64,000 bases of DNA from Cheilinus undulatus (GCF_018320785.1 NC_054886.1:1615177-1679176), one strand, 5' to 3'; counted from the first letter of the stretch, positions 1-11,756 are shown. Numbers and translations: made by a program. Notes: generated by a model not told the origin, from the sequence alone.

Positions 1-764
1 AGAGGCTTATGTCTAGCCACTCTGCCATAGGCCCAGATCGGTGGAGCGCTGCAGTAATGGTCAAGCTTCTGGAACTTTATCCCATCCTCACACAGGATCT
101 CTGGAGCTCAGTCACAGTGGCCCTCAGGATCTTGGTCACCTCTCTTACTAAGACCATTCTCCCTTGATTGCTCAGTTTGGCCAGATGACCAGCTCTTGGT
201 AAAGTCATGATTGTGCCAAGCTTCTTCCATTTAAGAATTCTGGAACAGAATTCTGCTTTTGGGAACCCTCGGTGCAACAGAATTTTTTGTAGCCTTCCCC
301 AGAACTTTGCCTTTCAACAGTCCTGTCTCTGAGCTCTGCAGACAGTTCCTTTAAACTCATTGCTTGGTTTTTGCTCTGATATGCAATTGTAAGCTGTGAG
401 GCCTTCCACAGAGAGGTATTTGTCTTTCCTGTCATGTAAAATTTCATTTACCACAGGCAGACTCCAATCAAGGCTAAGCAACACCACAGCAAGTATTTGG
501 AGAAGTGGAAGGCATCTGAGCTAAATTTCAAGTGTTTTGCAAAGGTCCCGAATACTTTTGTCACTGTGAAATTTTAGTTTTTTATTCTTAACAAATTTGC
601 AAAAAAGAAAAAAAAATCTAAAACTCTGTTTTCACTTTGTCATGATGGGGTACTGAGTGTAGATTGAGAATATATAGAGGTTTTTTTTTTACTGTAGCAT
701 CAGGTTGCAACACAGCAAAATGGAAAAAGTGAAGGGGGTCTGAATACTTTGCTAATGCACTGTA
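1..764 (-). mobile_element. Tc1-like DNA transposon, 5' part, broken
   Basis: The right end (about 560-764) reads on the minus strand as a typical fish Tc1 inverted-repeat arm: the CAGTGCATTAGCAAAGTATT end, followed by the usual AT-rich arm that includes ACCCCATCATGACAAAGTG. An inner direct-repeat-like copy of the end lies near 545-565. Two overlapping minus-strand frames (about 447-205 and 277-77) encode the start of a transposase. It has a helix-turn-helix stretch with SGEGYKK, KWKKLGTIMTLPRAG and AKLSNQGR, and then TELQRS. The split between two frames means at least one frameshift, so this copy is dead. The element runs off the left edge of the window. Confidence 0.85.
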
Positions 765-1246
765 GAGGTTTTATGATTCATTGAACTGTTGCCAATATTT
801 TGATATTGTAGAAAGAGCAGAACTCAAGTATTGAACTCATGAATTTGACTTCAGCTGGCCATCTTTTTGAGCTAAATTCAACAAACCCTTCATGTAAACC
901 ATCAACCTGTCCTTTAGATTTGAGTCAGACTAGAAAGTTTAAGGTTGTCTTCCCTCGTAGGTTCCTAATTAGATATGACTAATTTCCTCTTGTGAACATG
1001 GCATCGACCGCAGTGATTAGAATACCTGTAAGTAGACTTATCCTTAAAAGGCCAGTTCTTGGACCTAACATCTTGCATCTAACTTTACAAATCTACAAAA
1101 AAACCCTATCTTATCAGTTATGTGACTTTCCTCATACAAATCTTTGATTTGACGATTTTTAGTCATGATTTGCTGAAGCTAGGATTATATAAATAATTGC
1201 TATTTCTTTTTGAGGATTCAGAAAAAATGTCTCAAAGGTCAGATTT
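765..1246. other. Spacer between two Tc1 copies
   Basis: AT-rich sequence. I see no coding, RNA or repeat signal in it. Confidence 0.5.
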
Positions 1247-2264
1247 TATGCACACAGTGTTTGCCCCCTCTCTGATTTTGACCTTTTTTTTTTTTTGCAT
1301 ATTTATCACACTTAAATGTTTCGGTTCATCAAACCAATTTTAATATCTCACAAAGTCAACCCAGGTAAATACAGAATGCAGTGTCTGAATGATTATTTTA
1401 TGTTTTAAGGGTGTAAAAAAATATATTTAATATTTCTCCAAAAGTCTTGGGGATCATCAGGATGTTTTTTGGCAAATGTGAGAAGAGCCTTTGTGTTCTT
1501 TTTTTGTCAGCAGTGGTTTTGACCTTGGAACTCTTCCATGATGCCATCATTGCCCGGTGTCTTTCTTATGGCTGAGTCATAAACTCTGACCTCAGCTGAG
1601 GCCAGTTAGGCCTGCAGGTCTTTGGATGTGGTTCTGGGTTCTTCTGGGACCTCCTGGATGAGTTGTTGTTGCACTCTTGGAGTCATTTTGGTTGGCCAAC
1701 CACTCCGGGGAAGGTTCACCACAGTTCCCAGTTTTCTCCATTTATGGATAATGGCTCTGATTGTGGTTTGCTGGAGTCCCAAAGCGTTGGAAATGGCTTT
1801 GTAACCTTCTCCAGACTGATAGATTTCAATCACTTTGTTTCTCATTTGTTAATGAATTTCTTTGGATGGTGCATAATGTGTTTGTTTCTGAGCTCTTGTA
1901 GCCTACTTCACTTTGTCTGACAGCTTCTATTTAAGGGATTTCTTCATTCAACAAATCTGGCGGTAATCAGGCCTGGGTGTGGCCATTGAAACTGAACTCA
2001 GCTTTCCAAGAACTGTGGTTAATTACAGTTAACTGATGATTTAACAAGGGAGCAATTACTTTTTCACATAGGGCCAGATAGGTTTGGATTTTTTTACTCC
2101 CTTAAAAAATTAAATAATTATTCAGACACTACATTTTGTATTTACTTGGGTCGTCGATGTTAAATATCAAAATTGGTTTGATGATTCAAAACATTTCAGT
2201 GTGATAAATATCCAAAAAAAATCAGGAATCAGAAAGAGGGCAAATACTTTTCATGGCACTGTAT
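1247..2264 (-). mobile_element. Tc1-like transposon with long inverted repeats, broken
   Basis: About 185 bp at each end pair as imperfect inverted repeats. The left arm is about 1247-1432 and the right arm about 2080-2264; both contain TTTATCACACT.AAATGTTT, CATCAAACCAATTTT and GTAAATACA. The outermost bases resemble CAGTGCCATGAAAAGTATTTG next to TA. Between the arms a minus-strand frame (1845-1606) encodes the N-terminal DNA-binding part of a Tc1 transposase (IYQSGEGYKAISNALGL, then KWRKLGTVVNLPRSG). Only about 80 residues remain of a normal length of roughly 340, and there is no DDE catalytic region. It is an internally deleted, non-autonomous copy. Confidence 0.85.
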
Positions 2265-3617
2265 AATTTACATGACATGGAGGCCTCGGTGCTAGACCTT
2301 AAAAAAATTTATTGGGGGGTCAGAGAAGGCTAATGCTGTCAACTACTTGAACTTTAATTGAGGCTAATTCAGAGGTTAAAAAAAAAAAAAAAAAGCTGTT
2401 TGGATTCAGGAGAGACATAAAAAAAAATGTAAACTTAGCTCTTGTGCTCAACATAAACAACTGAGGATTATAGTTAATGTCTTGTCTTTAATTTTTGCTT
2501 ATCCCCCCATAAAAGGTTTTTGCAATATTGAGTTGTTCATATGCACATCACAATGTTTTCCTGCAGATCTAAGTTCAGGGAGGCAAACTTGATTTTTTCA
2601 GGATGCAACAATAAACAAAATAAACATTAATGTTGAGGGATACTCCAAAGTAGTGCATCAGAATTTGCACTGACCTGTAGGCAGGCAACAGTTAAAGCTT
2701 TGTTTGTTTCCTGAACTGTGGAATAAATCTTGGCCAGGGTTCATGCTGAAGTCAGCTCCTCCTCTTTGTGACTCATGAATAGTATCTATAGTATAGAACA
2801 ACCACATTATGAATGGTGTCAAGATTGCGCCTCTCTTTTCATCTCCCATTAAGTCACCACAAGGAAAAAGGGGCTAGTCCCATAAATTATAAAGTAAATT
2901 TGTACAATCCAGAAACACCTCAGCACAGGAATAATAACTTTCAATGCAAAAATGACAACAACCTACCTTCAACTGATGCAACCATGCCTAAAATATAAAT
3001 AACTGTTTGAGTGGTCAGTCACAGGACTGTTTGTAATACTAACCCCTAAATCTGGATATTTAATCTGTTTTGGAACCATAACTGCACAGTTTCAACTTTT
3101 TGAAGTACAATATTCTCGCTTCTCTAGAAACATTTTTGAGCAATGTTTAGATTTTTAGATCCATAAATGATGTAGTCCTGATATTTAAGAAGTACTGCTC
3201 TGTCACAGTATCTCTAAAGACTGGGAAAGTCCTTCTGTTGCAGACATGGGACATGAAGCACATACGTTACATAGCTGTATAGTCGTCTTATTCTTATGCT
3301 ACTCTCTGTTTATTTGGGTATGCATGCAGCCTCAGCCTCATATAGCAGGTTTTATTTTCTTAAATATCTGAAAATGTCCTCGGGGGTTCATTTTTTGAGC
3401 AAATTTATTTAAGAATCTGTGTCAAAAAAAGGCCATCATGATGCATGGTGCAGATATGGTCTGTCTGAAATGGCACACAAATCTGTCAAACAGGTGTTTG
3501 CACTGAGAGGAATTTAAATCAGTCAAAGTAAAAACAACGGCTTTAGATCCCAGCCATACATTATAATTCTAAAATTAACTACGAGTTTAGTGCTTACCGT
3601 AAAATAGGGATTAAAAT
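2265..3617. other. Intergenic sequence without recognisable genes
   Basis: AT-rich sequence with a short poly(A) run near 2379. Small reading frames at 2658-2849 and 2813-2998 show no family resemblance and overlap each other on opposite strands. I see nothing else in it. Confidence 0.5.
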
Positions 3618-4145
3618 TAGGGTTGGGCAATTAATTGCAAAAGACATTAAATCCCAATATGGTCTGAGGCAATTTTCAAATCACAGGAGGTGCAATATTT
3701 CTTTAACCTGTCAAAATACCAGTTTAATGTGTTTTTGTTTTTTTTTTTGAGGCAGAGACATTATGCATTACATATTGCATCATGCAATCATTCCAGGGGC
3801 ATATTTTTAAAATAATGTATAAAAAATGTATGTATATGTGTATGTATGTTTTTCTTGTTAACTATGAGAATGATATAAAAATTATCATTACCTTTATTGC
3901 AACAGTACATATCCAGTTTGCAAACTGAGTCAAAATCATTACAATCAGATATTTTTTTCAAAAATTTTCAGCCTTAGTTTAATCTAATATTGTGTTGTTA
4001 TAGTATAGAGTGAATTATTGCTTGTTTTTGTAGGAAAATAAATGAGATGAGGAACTTAGGAAAATATCACATATTAGATTGCAATCACAGTATTGGCTAA
4101 AAAAAAAATCGCAATTAGACTATTTTCCCAAATCATTCAGCCCTA
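3618..4145 (+). mobile_element. hAT-type non-autonomous element, TAGGGCTG family, copy 1
   Basis: It begins TAGGGTTGGGCAATTAATTG and ends TTCAGCCCTA. The same ends and body (GGTGCAATATTTCTTTAACC, ATGCATTACATATTGCATC, GCAATTAGACTATTTT) recur at 31687, 35260, 37040 and 61634. The flanks ATTAAAAT (left) and ATTATAAC (right) look like a decayed 8-bp target duplication. There is no coding capacity. Confidence 0.75.
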
Positions 4146-4187
4146 ATTATAACACACACTTTTATTATCTATTAATCTAGCTGCATC

Positions 4188-5340
4188 CTATATGTCTGTG
4201 TGACCGTATGCTAGGATAAATGCTAAGACATCTGCCATCATGACTAAGAGTGCAGCCGCTGCCTTCACACAGAGAGCACAACCTGACCAGTTTGTGAATT
4301 GCAAGAAGCTGCTTCGTTGCTCAAAAACATGCAAACAGTCAACTCTGCAGACCGATGGATCGCAATTAACCCGCACTTCACCAGGGTTGTCGAGTGGGAA
4401 CCGTCCTTCGTCGGTGTTTCGCCCAATTAGTCCCATGACACCTCCAGAGGGCTGAACAGTGATCTCCAGCGTCCCAGAGCCACCCCCCTCCATGCTGGCT
4501 CTCGCCACCCACCATGCCATCACAGAGACATCATCTTACCTTTCTTACCACGTGGCCCACACAGCCTCAACAGCATATGCCACCTTCAACAGACCCAGGC
4601 TCCGTACACGCAGGCTCCAGGTAGTGACAATGCTCATACTAGCTCCCCTACCACCACTCATGATCATGGTGTGACAATTATAGTACAAACATTAGCAATG
4701 CAGACCAAGATGATGGGGTTTGGAAGGATTTTTGCTCTCATTGGGTCATAATCCTGTATTTACGGATAACAGTGGTATATTGGCAAGTAAAAAAAAACCT
4801 CATGGAGTTCTGGCTTGATTGAGCAGACTCCTCAATTGAAGACAACAAGTGGCCAGTGGAGGTGGGCAACATGACTCATGGGATATGGGTCTGTACTTCA
4901 CAACAGTCACCACAGGCTAAAAGCTCAACTACTATACTATAGCTATCAGCAGTGCAGATGCCAAATGTTGAAACAGACTGTACAAAAAGAGCATCACAGC
5001 TGCAAATAAACTGCATTTGTGGACTTCTCTGAACACGAGGACACCATCACCCAGGAGGACAGTTTGAACCTCTTCCTCAGGGAGACACCCAAATCCCCAA
5101 ATATGATAATTTGCAAAACAAAACCCTCACTGTCTAGTGTGTTCTCTGCTGTAATGTGTCCTTGTCTTGGTGCCAGGGACAACAAAGCCTCTCATCTTTA
5201 AATAATATGATTTAAATCTTCCACCCAGTGTCTTTTTCCTCAGCATTTTCTGACCATATTTAGATGTGTGTGTCTGGATGAATTTGTGATGACTGTAGTA
5301 AACGGTTGATGCAAAGCTGCAAAAACTTGTCAGATCCAAG
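4188..5340. other. Coding-like but unidentified stretch
   Basis: Base composition is less AT-rich here than in the flanks. A plus-strand frame at 4240-4455 (71 residues, TKSAAAAFTQRAQPDQFV near its start) is followed in other frames by QTQAPYTQAP-like (about 4587-4620) and FSEHEDTITQEDSLNLF (about 5020-5070) stretches. A minus-strand frame covers 4523-4188. I do not recognise a family and see no convincing splice-linked gene. It may be a decayed processed pseudogene or the inside of an old repeat. Confidence 0.25.
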
Positions 5341-5519
5341 GATTTTTAACAGGTTTTGATACTACATTGAAGAATAAATCTGTGGAGCTACTTAGTTGCT
5401 TGCCATTCATGGCTCTTAACTATGCATTTTAATGCAAAAAAATTAACTGTTACAGTGATTTAGGGGAAATCAGTATGAGATGGATGCTTAGTTTTCAACC
5501 TCACGGTGTGTCACTAAAT

Positions 5520-6350
5520 CAGTGGTTCTCAAATGGTGTGGCATGGCACACTAGTGTGCCTTGAGGTAAATCCGTGGGTGCCTTGGGGATCTGGCTGGGC
5601 TCCTGAAAAACTCCAGAGTAGGGGTCCTCCCCAGCTGTGATATATTGATGATCAGTGTATGTGTGTTGGATCAGTAGCATTGGTGCTAGCATCCTGGCTA
5701 ACAGTTACCTCATTTGGCAAGCTATAATTGAGTTGAAATTGGTGTGACATAATTAATTCATGTAACTTTTAACCAATTTTTCTACCCATTCTGCCACTTA
5801 CTTTGACAACTTAAACCATTTTTGCTGCTTTTTTGCAGTTTCACAACTTTTTTTAATACTTTTGACCCATTTTTGCAAATTTTTGGAACTTTTTGCCACA
5901 TTTAACCCTTTTTTTTGCCATTTTTGCCTACTTTTGCTATCATTTGGACATTTTTGCCATTTTTTTCATCACTTTTAACCCCTTTTTACCACCATTAAGC
6001 AACTTTCACTCTTTTTGCTATTTTTCTGCCACTTGTAACCTATTTTGAAACTTTCAACCCATTTTTTGCCACCTTCTTGACAATTTCATTCACTTGCCTT
6101 TGTTTGGCCACTTTTCCCATTTATTAAATCACTTTTTACCCATTTTTACCATATTTTCACAATCACATTTGACCCTTTTTGGCCACTTTTAACCCATTTT
6201 TGCCACTTTTAACCTATTTTTTGGTCCCTTAAGCCAAATGTTGCCCATTTTTGACTGTCTTGCCACTTTTTCCCAATTTTGCCATGTTTTTTTTTGTCAC
6301 TTTTAGACCAATTTTTGCCACCGTTCAGCCACCTTTTACCCACTTTTGCC
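5520..6350 (+). repeat. hAT-like end followed by a TTTTGCCACTTTT minisatellite
   Basis: At 5520 the sequence starts CAGTGGTTCTCAA, a hAT-type terminus common in vertebrate non-autonomous elements. From about 5775 to 6350 it is a degenerate tandem array with units of roughly 20-22 bp built on TTTTTGCCACTTTTAACCCA. No matching right terminus is visible before 6700, so the element is truncated or its end has decayed. The long open frames across the array are a by-product of the repeat and do not encode genes. Confidence 0.6.
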
Positions 6351-6704
6351 ACCCCCCGGTGGCTGGGCCCCAGAAACCTCTCCCCTTTATCTGATTGTTT
6401 GTCTATTTTGTATCGATATGAATATGGTGTGTCTAGAGATTTTGGCAAAAAAAGTTTTAAAAACACTGCACCACCTTGTACCCACCTATTTGTTTGGTTG
6501 GTGATGGGTCCCCTGGTGGTTGACCAACAAACTCCCAGTCCAGTGGGACCGTGAAAGGATGTGAATTGGCCCGACTGTTGCATCTGCCTCCTGCCTCCTC
6601 TCTGTCAAAAATATAAGAAAATTGCTGTGGTAAAGCTATTGTTTGCTTTAAACAACTATTCAAATTGCCATCCAAAACGGCAGGGTTGCAGTTAACGTAA
6701 AAGC

Positions 6705-9675
6705 TTAAAGACCTGCATCTGCCTTAGGTCTGTCACCAGCAGTGGTGTGGATTTCTTCAGAGTGACTAAAGCAGTCGTCAGAGTCACAGCACTCACACAA
6801 AGCATTGTCTCCCTCTGTTGAGCTCCACCTGAATGACAGACACATGCAGCTGAGCAATGATACTCCATCTGATCAAACCACTTTTCGAGGAGTCTTTGGG
6901 CTGAAACTAAAAATCAGGACTAGAAGGTCAGATCATGATGAAGTAATTTAGCCACAGAAGGTTAACAACAGTTTGACAGCCTAACCTGAAAGTGGGTTTT
7001 TGAAAGAAGCATGCTTTATCACGATAGCTGCGTGGGATTTGTTTGAGAGTTGCCCTTAGGTGACAGCTGATGAACATCTAGAAAAAGAGAGATAGATAAA
7101 TTTAGAAAATTAAAGTGAATTAAGAAATAAAAGAATGTCAACACAGTACACTGCCGATTTATTAGGAAGAGAAATAATAACTTTTGATTAAAAAAACAAC
7201 TCTCTGAGCTGAATAAATAAATATTTTTCTGCAGTGAGTAATGAACAACTGTCCAAGACAGCCCTATTACCTGGTTCACAGACTCCTTGTTAAATTGGAA
7301 AGCGTGGACACTGAAGCATATTCTGTTATCCTGCTTCCGGGGGAAGAATTTTGATGACGAGCCTGGCAGCATACTGTCCATAAGACATCTGTAACAGGGT
7401 AGCATGACTCTATAAGTGGCAATAAATTGCCATGATACTTCAAACCTAATCAAATAATAGCTGAATGTTGGTGGTACTTAGCTATTAAGATAAGTCTGAT
7501 AGATTTTACATTCTATTATTGCTGTGTAATTAGATTAAGCCTAATGTCATATAATAGCTTTCATCTGCTAAGCTGTCAAACATTTTATATTCTTTTGAAA
7601 GATTTACCCATGCTTGGAGATGAACTTGTAGCTTGGCATGGAGAGAGGATCAGGTTTCAATGTAGCAACACAGTAGTCAACATAAAGAGTAAGAGGAGGG
7701 TGCAGCGGGGCTTCAATACTAGCCTCCAAAAATAGAGTCTCCCCTTGTTGATACACTGAGGAACTATGTATGGAGGAACAGCCATCTTTATAACAACACA
7801 AATATATTTTCTCATTAACATTGTAATAGCATAGATATTACATACAGAAAAATATATAAACATGTTACTGTTTCATATACAGACTTCTAACACTGACAGT
7901 GAATTCACCTTTCATTGTACGAAGGGAGAAGTGCAAGAGGCCAAATGCACTAATTGTTGATGTCATGGGTTGCCAGGTTGGGGTTAATGGTTCTCCACTC
8001 ACGGTCCACTTTCTGTGCTCACACACAAGTAAACAGTTTGTAGGAATTACAGAGAGCTGACAAAAGCAGTAAGAAACTACTGATTTTACTGCTATGAAAA
8101 AAACATGTGTTTCAGTGTTAGGAAATTAAACCCATAGACCAGCATTACTCAACCCTGCTCAACCAAAGAGCCAAACTGTTGAAAACAGCCATAATAGCAA
8201 TGGTGAAAAGTGGCAAAAATGGGTTAAAGGGAAATAAAAAATTAGTTAAAGGGGGGGGGGAAATGGTCAAAAGGCAGCAAAAAAGGGTGAAAGGGGGCAA
8301 TATCGACTTAAATGCCAAATACTGGGTTAAAAGTGACAATAAAGGGGAAGAAAAAGTGGCAAAAAGGACAGAAAGCAGCAAAAAAAATGGGTGAGAAGTG
8401 ACAAAAAATGAATCACAGGTGCAAAAATTGTCAAAAAGTGGTAAAAACATGACAAAAAAGAGTGAAGAGAGACTAAAATGGACAAAAGAGTGGCAAAATT
8501 TTGGGAAAAAGGTGGCATTAAGTGGCTAATTAAATGGGGTTAAAGGGGCAAAAATGGGGAAAGAAATTGCATATAGTAAAAAGCAGAATAAAAGACAAAA
8601 ACTGCAAAAATGGACAAAAAGTGGCAAAAAGAAGTGACAAAGGTGGGCTTAAAGCATTAAAAATTGATTAAAAGTGGCAAAAAATGGCAAATAAGGGCAA
8701 TGGAAATATACAGACAAATTTAAAAGTTGAAAATTAAAGCCAACTGTATAAGCGTGGGAAACAAACTGATTAATATGACTTGCAGTGGATAATATCTAAG
8801 GTCAAAGTTTCCCTTTATTTAAGATTTCCTGGGGGAATAATATTTAAAATCAAGACATAAAAGAGTCACAAATCATTACTAAAGAGCCATGTGTTTTTAG
8901 AGCCACAGGTTGAGTATCTCTGCCATAGACAGTTTATGCAATCTGTGAAAAATAAATATAAATGCTGACATTGCCTCACCTTTTATAATGGCACTCAAAA
9001 GGTATGACAACTCTTACTAAAAGACCTCCTATATTGGTGGAAACCAAGGCAGGAAACAGCACAAGCTGGTTGGTAAAGACAAGCCAATCACCATGAACCT
9101 GGATCGGAGCAATAAAAAAAGAAATTAAAAATTAAAAAGATGAAAAATAATTAAGTGTTTCCTTGATTTGAAGCTCCTAAAGTATGTTATCACAAAGTAT
9201 TTTGGAACTAAACAGTGGCCTAATTTCTGTTGTTGTGGTCTGACAAGCATCGTGTTATAAATATGGATTCATCCTACAGTAAATGAGCTTTTAAAAAAAG
9301 ACTCTACCGTAGATGTTAACGTTAGCTTAACATCTCCATGTCATAAAGCACCTTCCCTATGAGTTTACCCAGTTTTCTTACACTGGACTGGGCCCCACAT
9401 TCTTGTAATCCAGCAGTTATGACCATTTCTGACTCTGACATTTGTGCCTCTGGTCCACAGAAATTCAGTTTTGATGAGTTTGCTCCAAGTCGAAGATACT
9501 CGGGCTTAAACGGAACATTTCTCTCCTCGAAAAACAGTCGGTTAACGGTTATCGTCATCTCGACTTCTCCGCATTTCACTTTAAGAAGGTCTGAAGTTTT
9601 TGCACTACATCCCACATAAAGCAGAACCACCGCGAAGAGGTTCGTGGAAACTGTATTTTTGACCAGCTTCGGCAT
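6705..9675 (-). CDS. ZP3-like zona pellucida (egg envelope) protein, seven exons
   Basis: CDS exons on the minus strand: 9675-9382, 9098-8980, 8012-7909, 7785-7608, 7388-7271, 7077-6986 and 6828-6705 (1029 bp, 342 aa). All junctions are GT..AG with matching phases. Residues 1-25 are a signal peptide. The ZP-N half carries Cys 35, 73, 93 (LQECG) and 134 (PFECHYKR). A ZP-C half follows, with PTWQPMTSTISA, SVYQQGETLFLEA, LTLYVDYCVATLKPD, HGCLMDS, FISCHLRA, KACFFQK and the terminal CECCDSDDC, which is the ZP3 order. ZP3 proteins polymerise through ZP-N to build the egg coat. After CECCDSDDC only about 21 residues remain. I see no furin-type RXXR site and no C-terminal membrane segment. The usual DDW after the FSLR stretch reads DGC. 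The start of exon 4 is the least certain junction because its pyrimidine tract is weak. Which fish ZP3 subfamily this belongs to cannot be told by eye. Confidence 0.88.
8140..8922 (-). mobile_element. hAT-type minisatellite-bearing element in ZP intron 2
   Basis: The ends are CAGCATTACTCAACCCTG and TTGAGTATCTCTG. It is flanked by a perfect 8-bp duplication, CCATAGAC, at 8132-8139 and 8923-8930, diagnostic of hAT-type insertion. The interior is a degenerate tandem array built on AAAAGTGGCAAAAATGGG. It sits between exons 2 and 3 of the ZP3-like gene. It has no transposase. Confidence 0.9.
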
Positions 9676-10251
9676 AATTTTGAGGAAAAACTACAAGCTA
9701 GCAGAGTATTAACCAGCGGGAAACCAATTGCTGTCAGGTGCGTTGAGACGTGCTACCCTCCGCGTGCACTGGAGGGCGCATCACACTATGCTCCCTTCAA
9801 AGTCTGAGGGACATTAGCACACTGCGTGTTCAGGCAGCGTTACGACTAGATACGTTTTATTTTTTTCCTGGGGAAAATGTGATGTAACTTGAATTACTCA
9901 ATCGCTACATCTACTTCTAAAATATAAATTTAGCCCTGCTTATTTATGCCTCTTTCTCCGCAGATAATTTACTACTTTAACTCTTCAGTGACACGACTTG
10001 TAACCTGTGCGCAGGCAGGACTGCAATGTCGAAGGTCTCCTGCAGGCATCATTGTGAGCGCTGGAAACAGCGAAGGCGGAACCCAAACCCTCGAGTGAAC
10101 TGGACGGGCAGTTATTGCAGTTACACCATGCTGCAGTCGGTAAAATATTCCGCGTTACAAACAGCTGGAATCATTCTGATGTGTAGTATGTGATGTTTAC
10201 TACTAAATATAACATCACTAGACACTAAATACGGACAAAAAGAGACTTAAG
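9676..10251. promoter_or_regulatory. Divergent intergenic region between ZP3-like gene and ufsp1
   Basis: The two start codons face away from each other across 576 bp. The central part (about 9740-9850 and 10010-10150) is richer in CG dinucleotides than the surroundings, as expected for promoter DNA. A possible 5' splice donor for a non-coding ufsp1 exon is CAGTCG|GTAAAA near 10139, but I found no clear matching acceptor. Nothing here proves shared regulation. Confidence 0.45.
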
Positions 10252-10995
10252 ATGGATGAAAATGATGTAAGAGCGAAATCTGATGATATTGACTGGGGCG
10301 GAAGTGAAGCTGACCAGGGAGAGGTTAAGAAGAAAGCTAAAACCTTATCAAAGAACGTGCACACCGGGCTTCCTTGTCCTCTTTTAGATGCTGAGAAATG
10401 CTCTATGATAACAGGAGACTATCTCTACTTCTACTACGGCTGTGATGGGACAGATGACAGAGGCTGGGGATGTGGCTACCGCACCGTCCAAACAATGGCT
10501 TCCTGGCTTTGTCACAACTTGTCCCCACTTCAGGGCAAACACAGACCTCCACCAAGCATACCTGAAATCCAACAAGCTTTGGTCAGCATGGGGGACAAAC
10601 CAGCCTCCTTTGCCCGCTCCAAGGAGTGGATTGGAACATTTGAGGCATCTCTGGTCCTGGACTTTTTCTATGATGTCCCCTGTAAACTGGTCCATGTTAG
10701 AGGTGGAGGTGCAGAGCTGGAGCAGGTAGCAGTGGAGGAGCTACATCAGCACTTTCAGAAGCATCAGTCCCCGGTCATGATGGGAGGGGACAGGGATAAC
10801 TCCTCTAAGGGGATAGTAGGGGTGTGCACAGGGGGAAAGGGGAGTTACCTTCTTGTCCTGGACCCTCACTACTATGGATGTGAGCTTGAAAAGCTGGAAC
10901 TACAGAGACGAGGGTGGGTGGCATGGAAAAAGGTGTCATCTCTGGATCGCTCTTCCTTTTATAACCTGTGTATGCCACAGACTGCCAAAAAATAA
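10252..10995 (+). CDS. ufsp1: UFSP1, UFM1-specific cysteine protease
   Basis: A single uninterrupted exon of 247 aa. UFSP1 is a C78-family cysteine protease that trims the UFM1 precursor to expose its C-terminal glycine and can remove UFM1 from targets, in cytosol and at the ER. The catalytic Cys is residue 74 in DDRGWGCGYRTVQ. The Asp-Pro-His of the active site is D204 and H206 in LVLDPHYYG. Y59 to Y62 lie in the conserved DYLYFYYG segment. The first 35 or so residues are a charged, poorly conserved lead (MDENDVRAKSDDIDWGG). The ATG has a good context (AAGATGG). The length is near the roughly 220 residues of active mammalian UFSP1 and much shorter than UFSP2, which has a long N-terminal domain. 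Its location near gigyf1 matches human 7q22.1. Confidence 0.95.
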   Translation: MDENDVRAKSDDIDWGGSEADQGEVKKKAKTLSKNVHTGLPCPLLDAEKCSMITGDYLYFYYGCDGTDDRGWGCGYRTVQTMASWLCHNLSPLQGKHRPPPSIPEIQQALVSMGDKPASFARSKEWIGTFEASLVLDFFYDVPCKLVHVRGGGAELEQVAVEELHQHFQKHQSPVMMGGDRDNSSKGIVGVCTGGKGSYLLVLDPHYYGCELEKLELQRRGWVAWKKVSSLDRSSFYNLCMPQTAKK

Positions 10996-10996
10996 A
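10991..10996 (+). terminator. AATAAA overlapping the ufsp1 stop codon
   Basis: The hexamer AATAAA at 10991-10996 contains the TAA stop codon (10993-10995). If used, it would leave a 3' UTR of only 10-30 nt. It may instead be fortuitous. Confidence 0.4.
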
Positions 10997-11756
10997 GATA
11001 CACTAAATGACTGACCGTCCTAGTCAAGAAAAATGTATGAGTATCGATAGTACAGATGAGCAGTGCATGGAAAAAACGTGTTATGAGGAGTTAGTTTGTG
11101 CTTTATCACAAGATTTTCATTGGATAAATGAAAAATACTGAAAGAAAAAATGTTTATAATTTTCTTCTTTTTTTTCTTATTTACTTGCCTGCAGTTCTAC
11201 GCATCAGTGACCATACTTGAGACAAATACGGACTTTAGATGTGTATTTTTAGTCCTTACCTCAAAAGTAAATTTGAAGTGTGTATTGATACACATAATCT
11301 TCTAAATAGGGGTGCATAACATTGCATATCTAATATGCTGATATTTTTGATCATTTTTGCCAATATCAATACCAATATTTAAATGTAATTCAGACCTAAA
11401 TTATAAGTCCTTAAAAGACAAACTTTTGAATTTGAGGATGAGCGAAAAAGACTTCAGCTGGAGGACATCTGTTGCAGAAACCACTAACTTATTTATTTGT
11501 ACTATCATTTTTACAGCTGTTGCAGGCATTATTTGTATAGCCAAAGTAACTCTCCACTGGGAGAACGGGGTCCACTCTATTATCACAGAGCATCCTGGTT
11601 ACCTGCTTTCAACACAATTCAGTGGATTGGGGGGTGCGGTCTCCTGTGCGAATAGTGAATACAGCTTTATTGCACTAGTTGACACATTAGCCTTCGGCTA
11701 AAAAGAAGCCAGTTAGCTTGTCTTGGTACTGTTTGATAAAAAGGATGAGACTAAGA
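10997..11756. other. Intergenic, repeat-like DNA
   Basis: TAGGGGTGCATAAC at 11307 resembles the TAGGGATGC end of the element at 30020, and the AT-rich text after it has the same style. I did not find a matching right end. A 114-codon frame at 11357-11701 resembles no protein family I know and probably reads repeat DNA. Confidence 0.35.

Noticed and set aside
11357-11701. 114-residue frame as a membrane protein gene
   Set aside because: It has hydrophobic stretches but no family resemblance, no splice context and repeat-like flanks.
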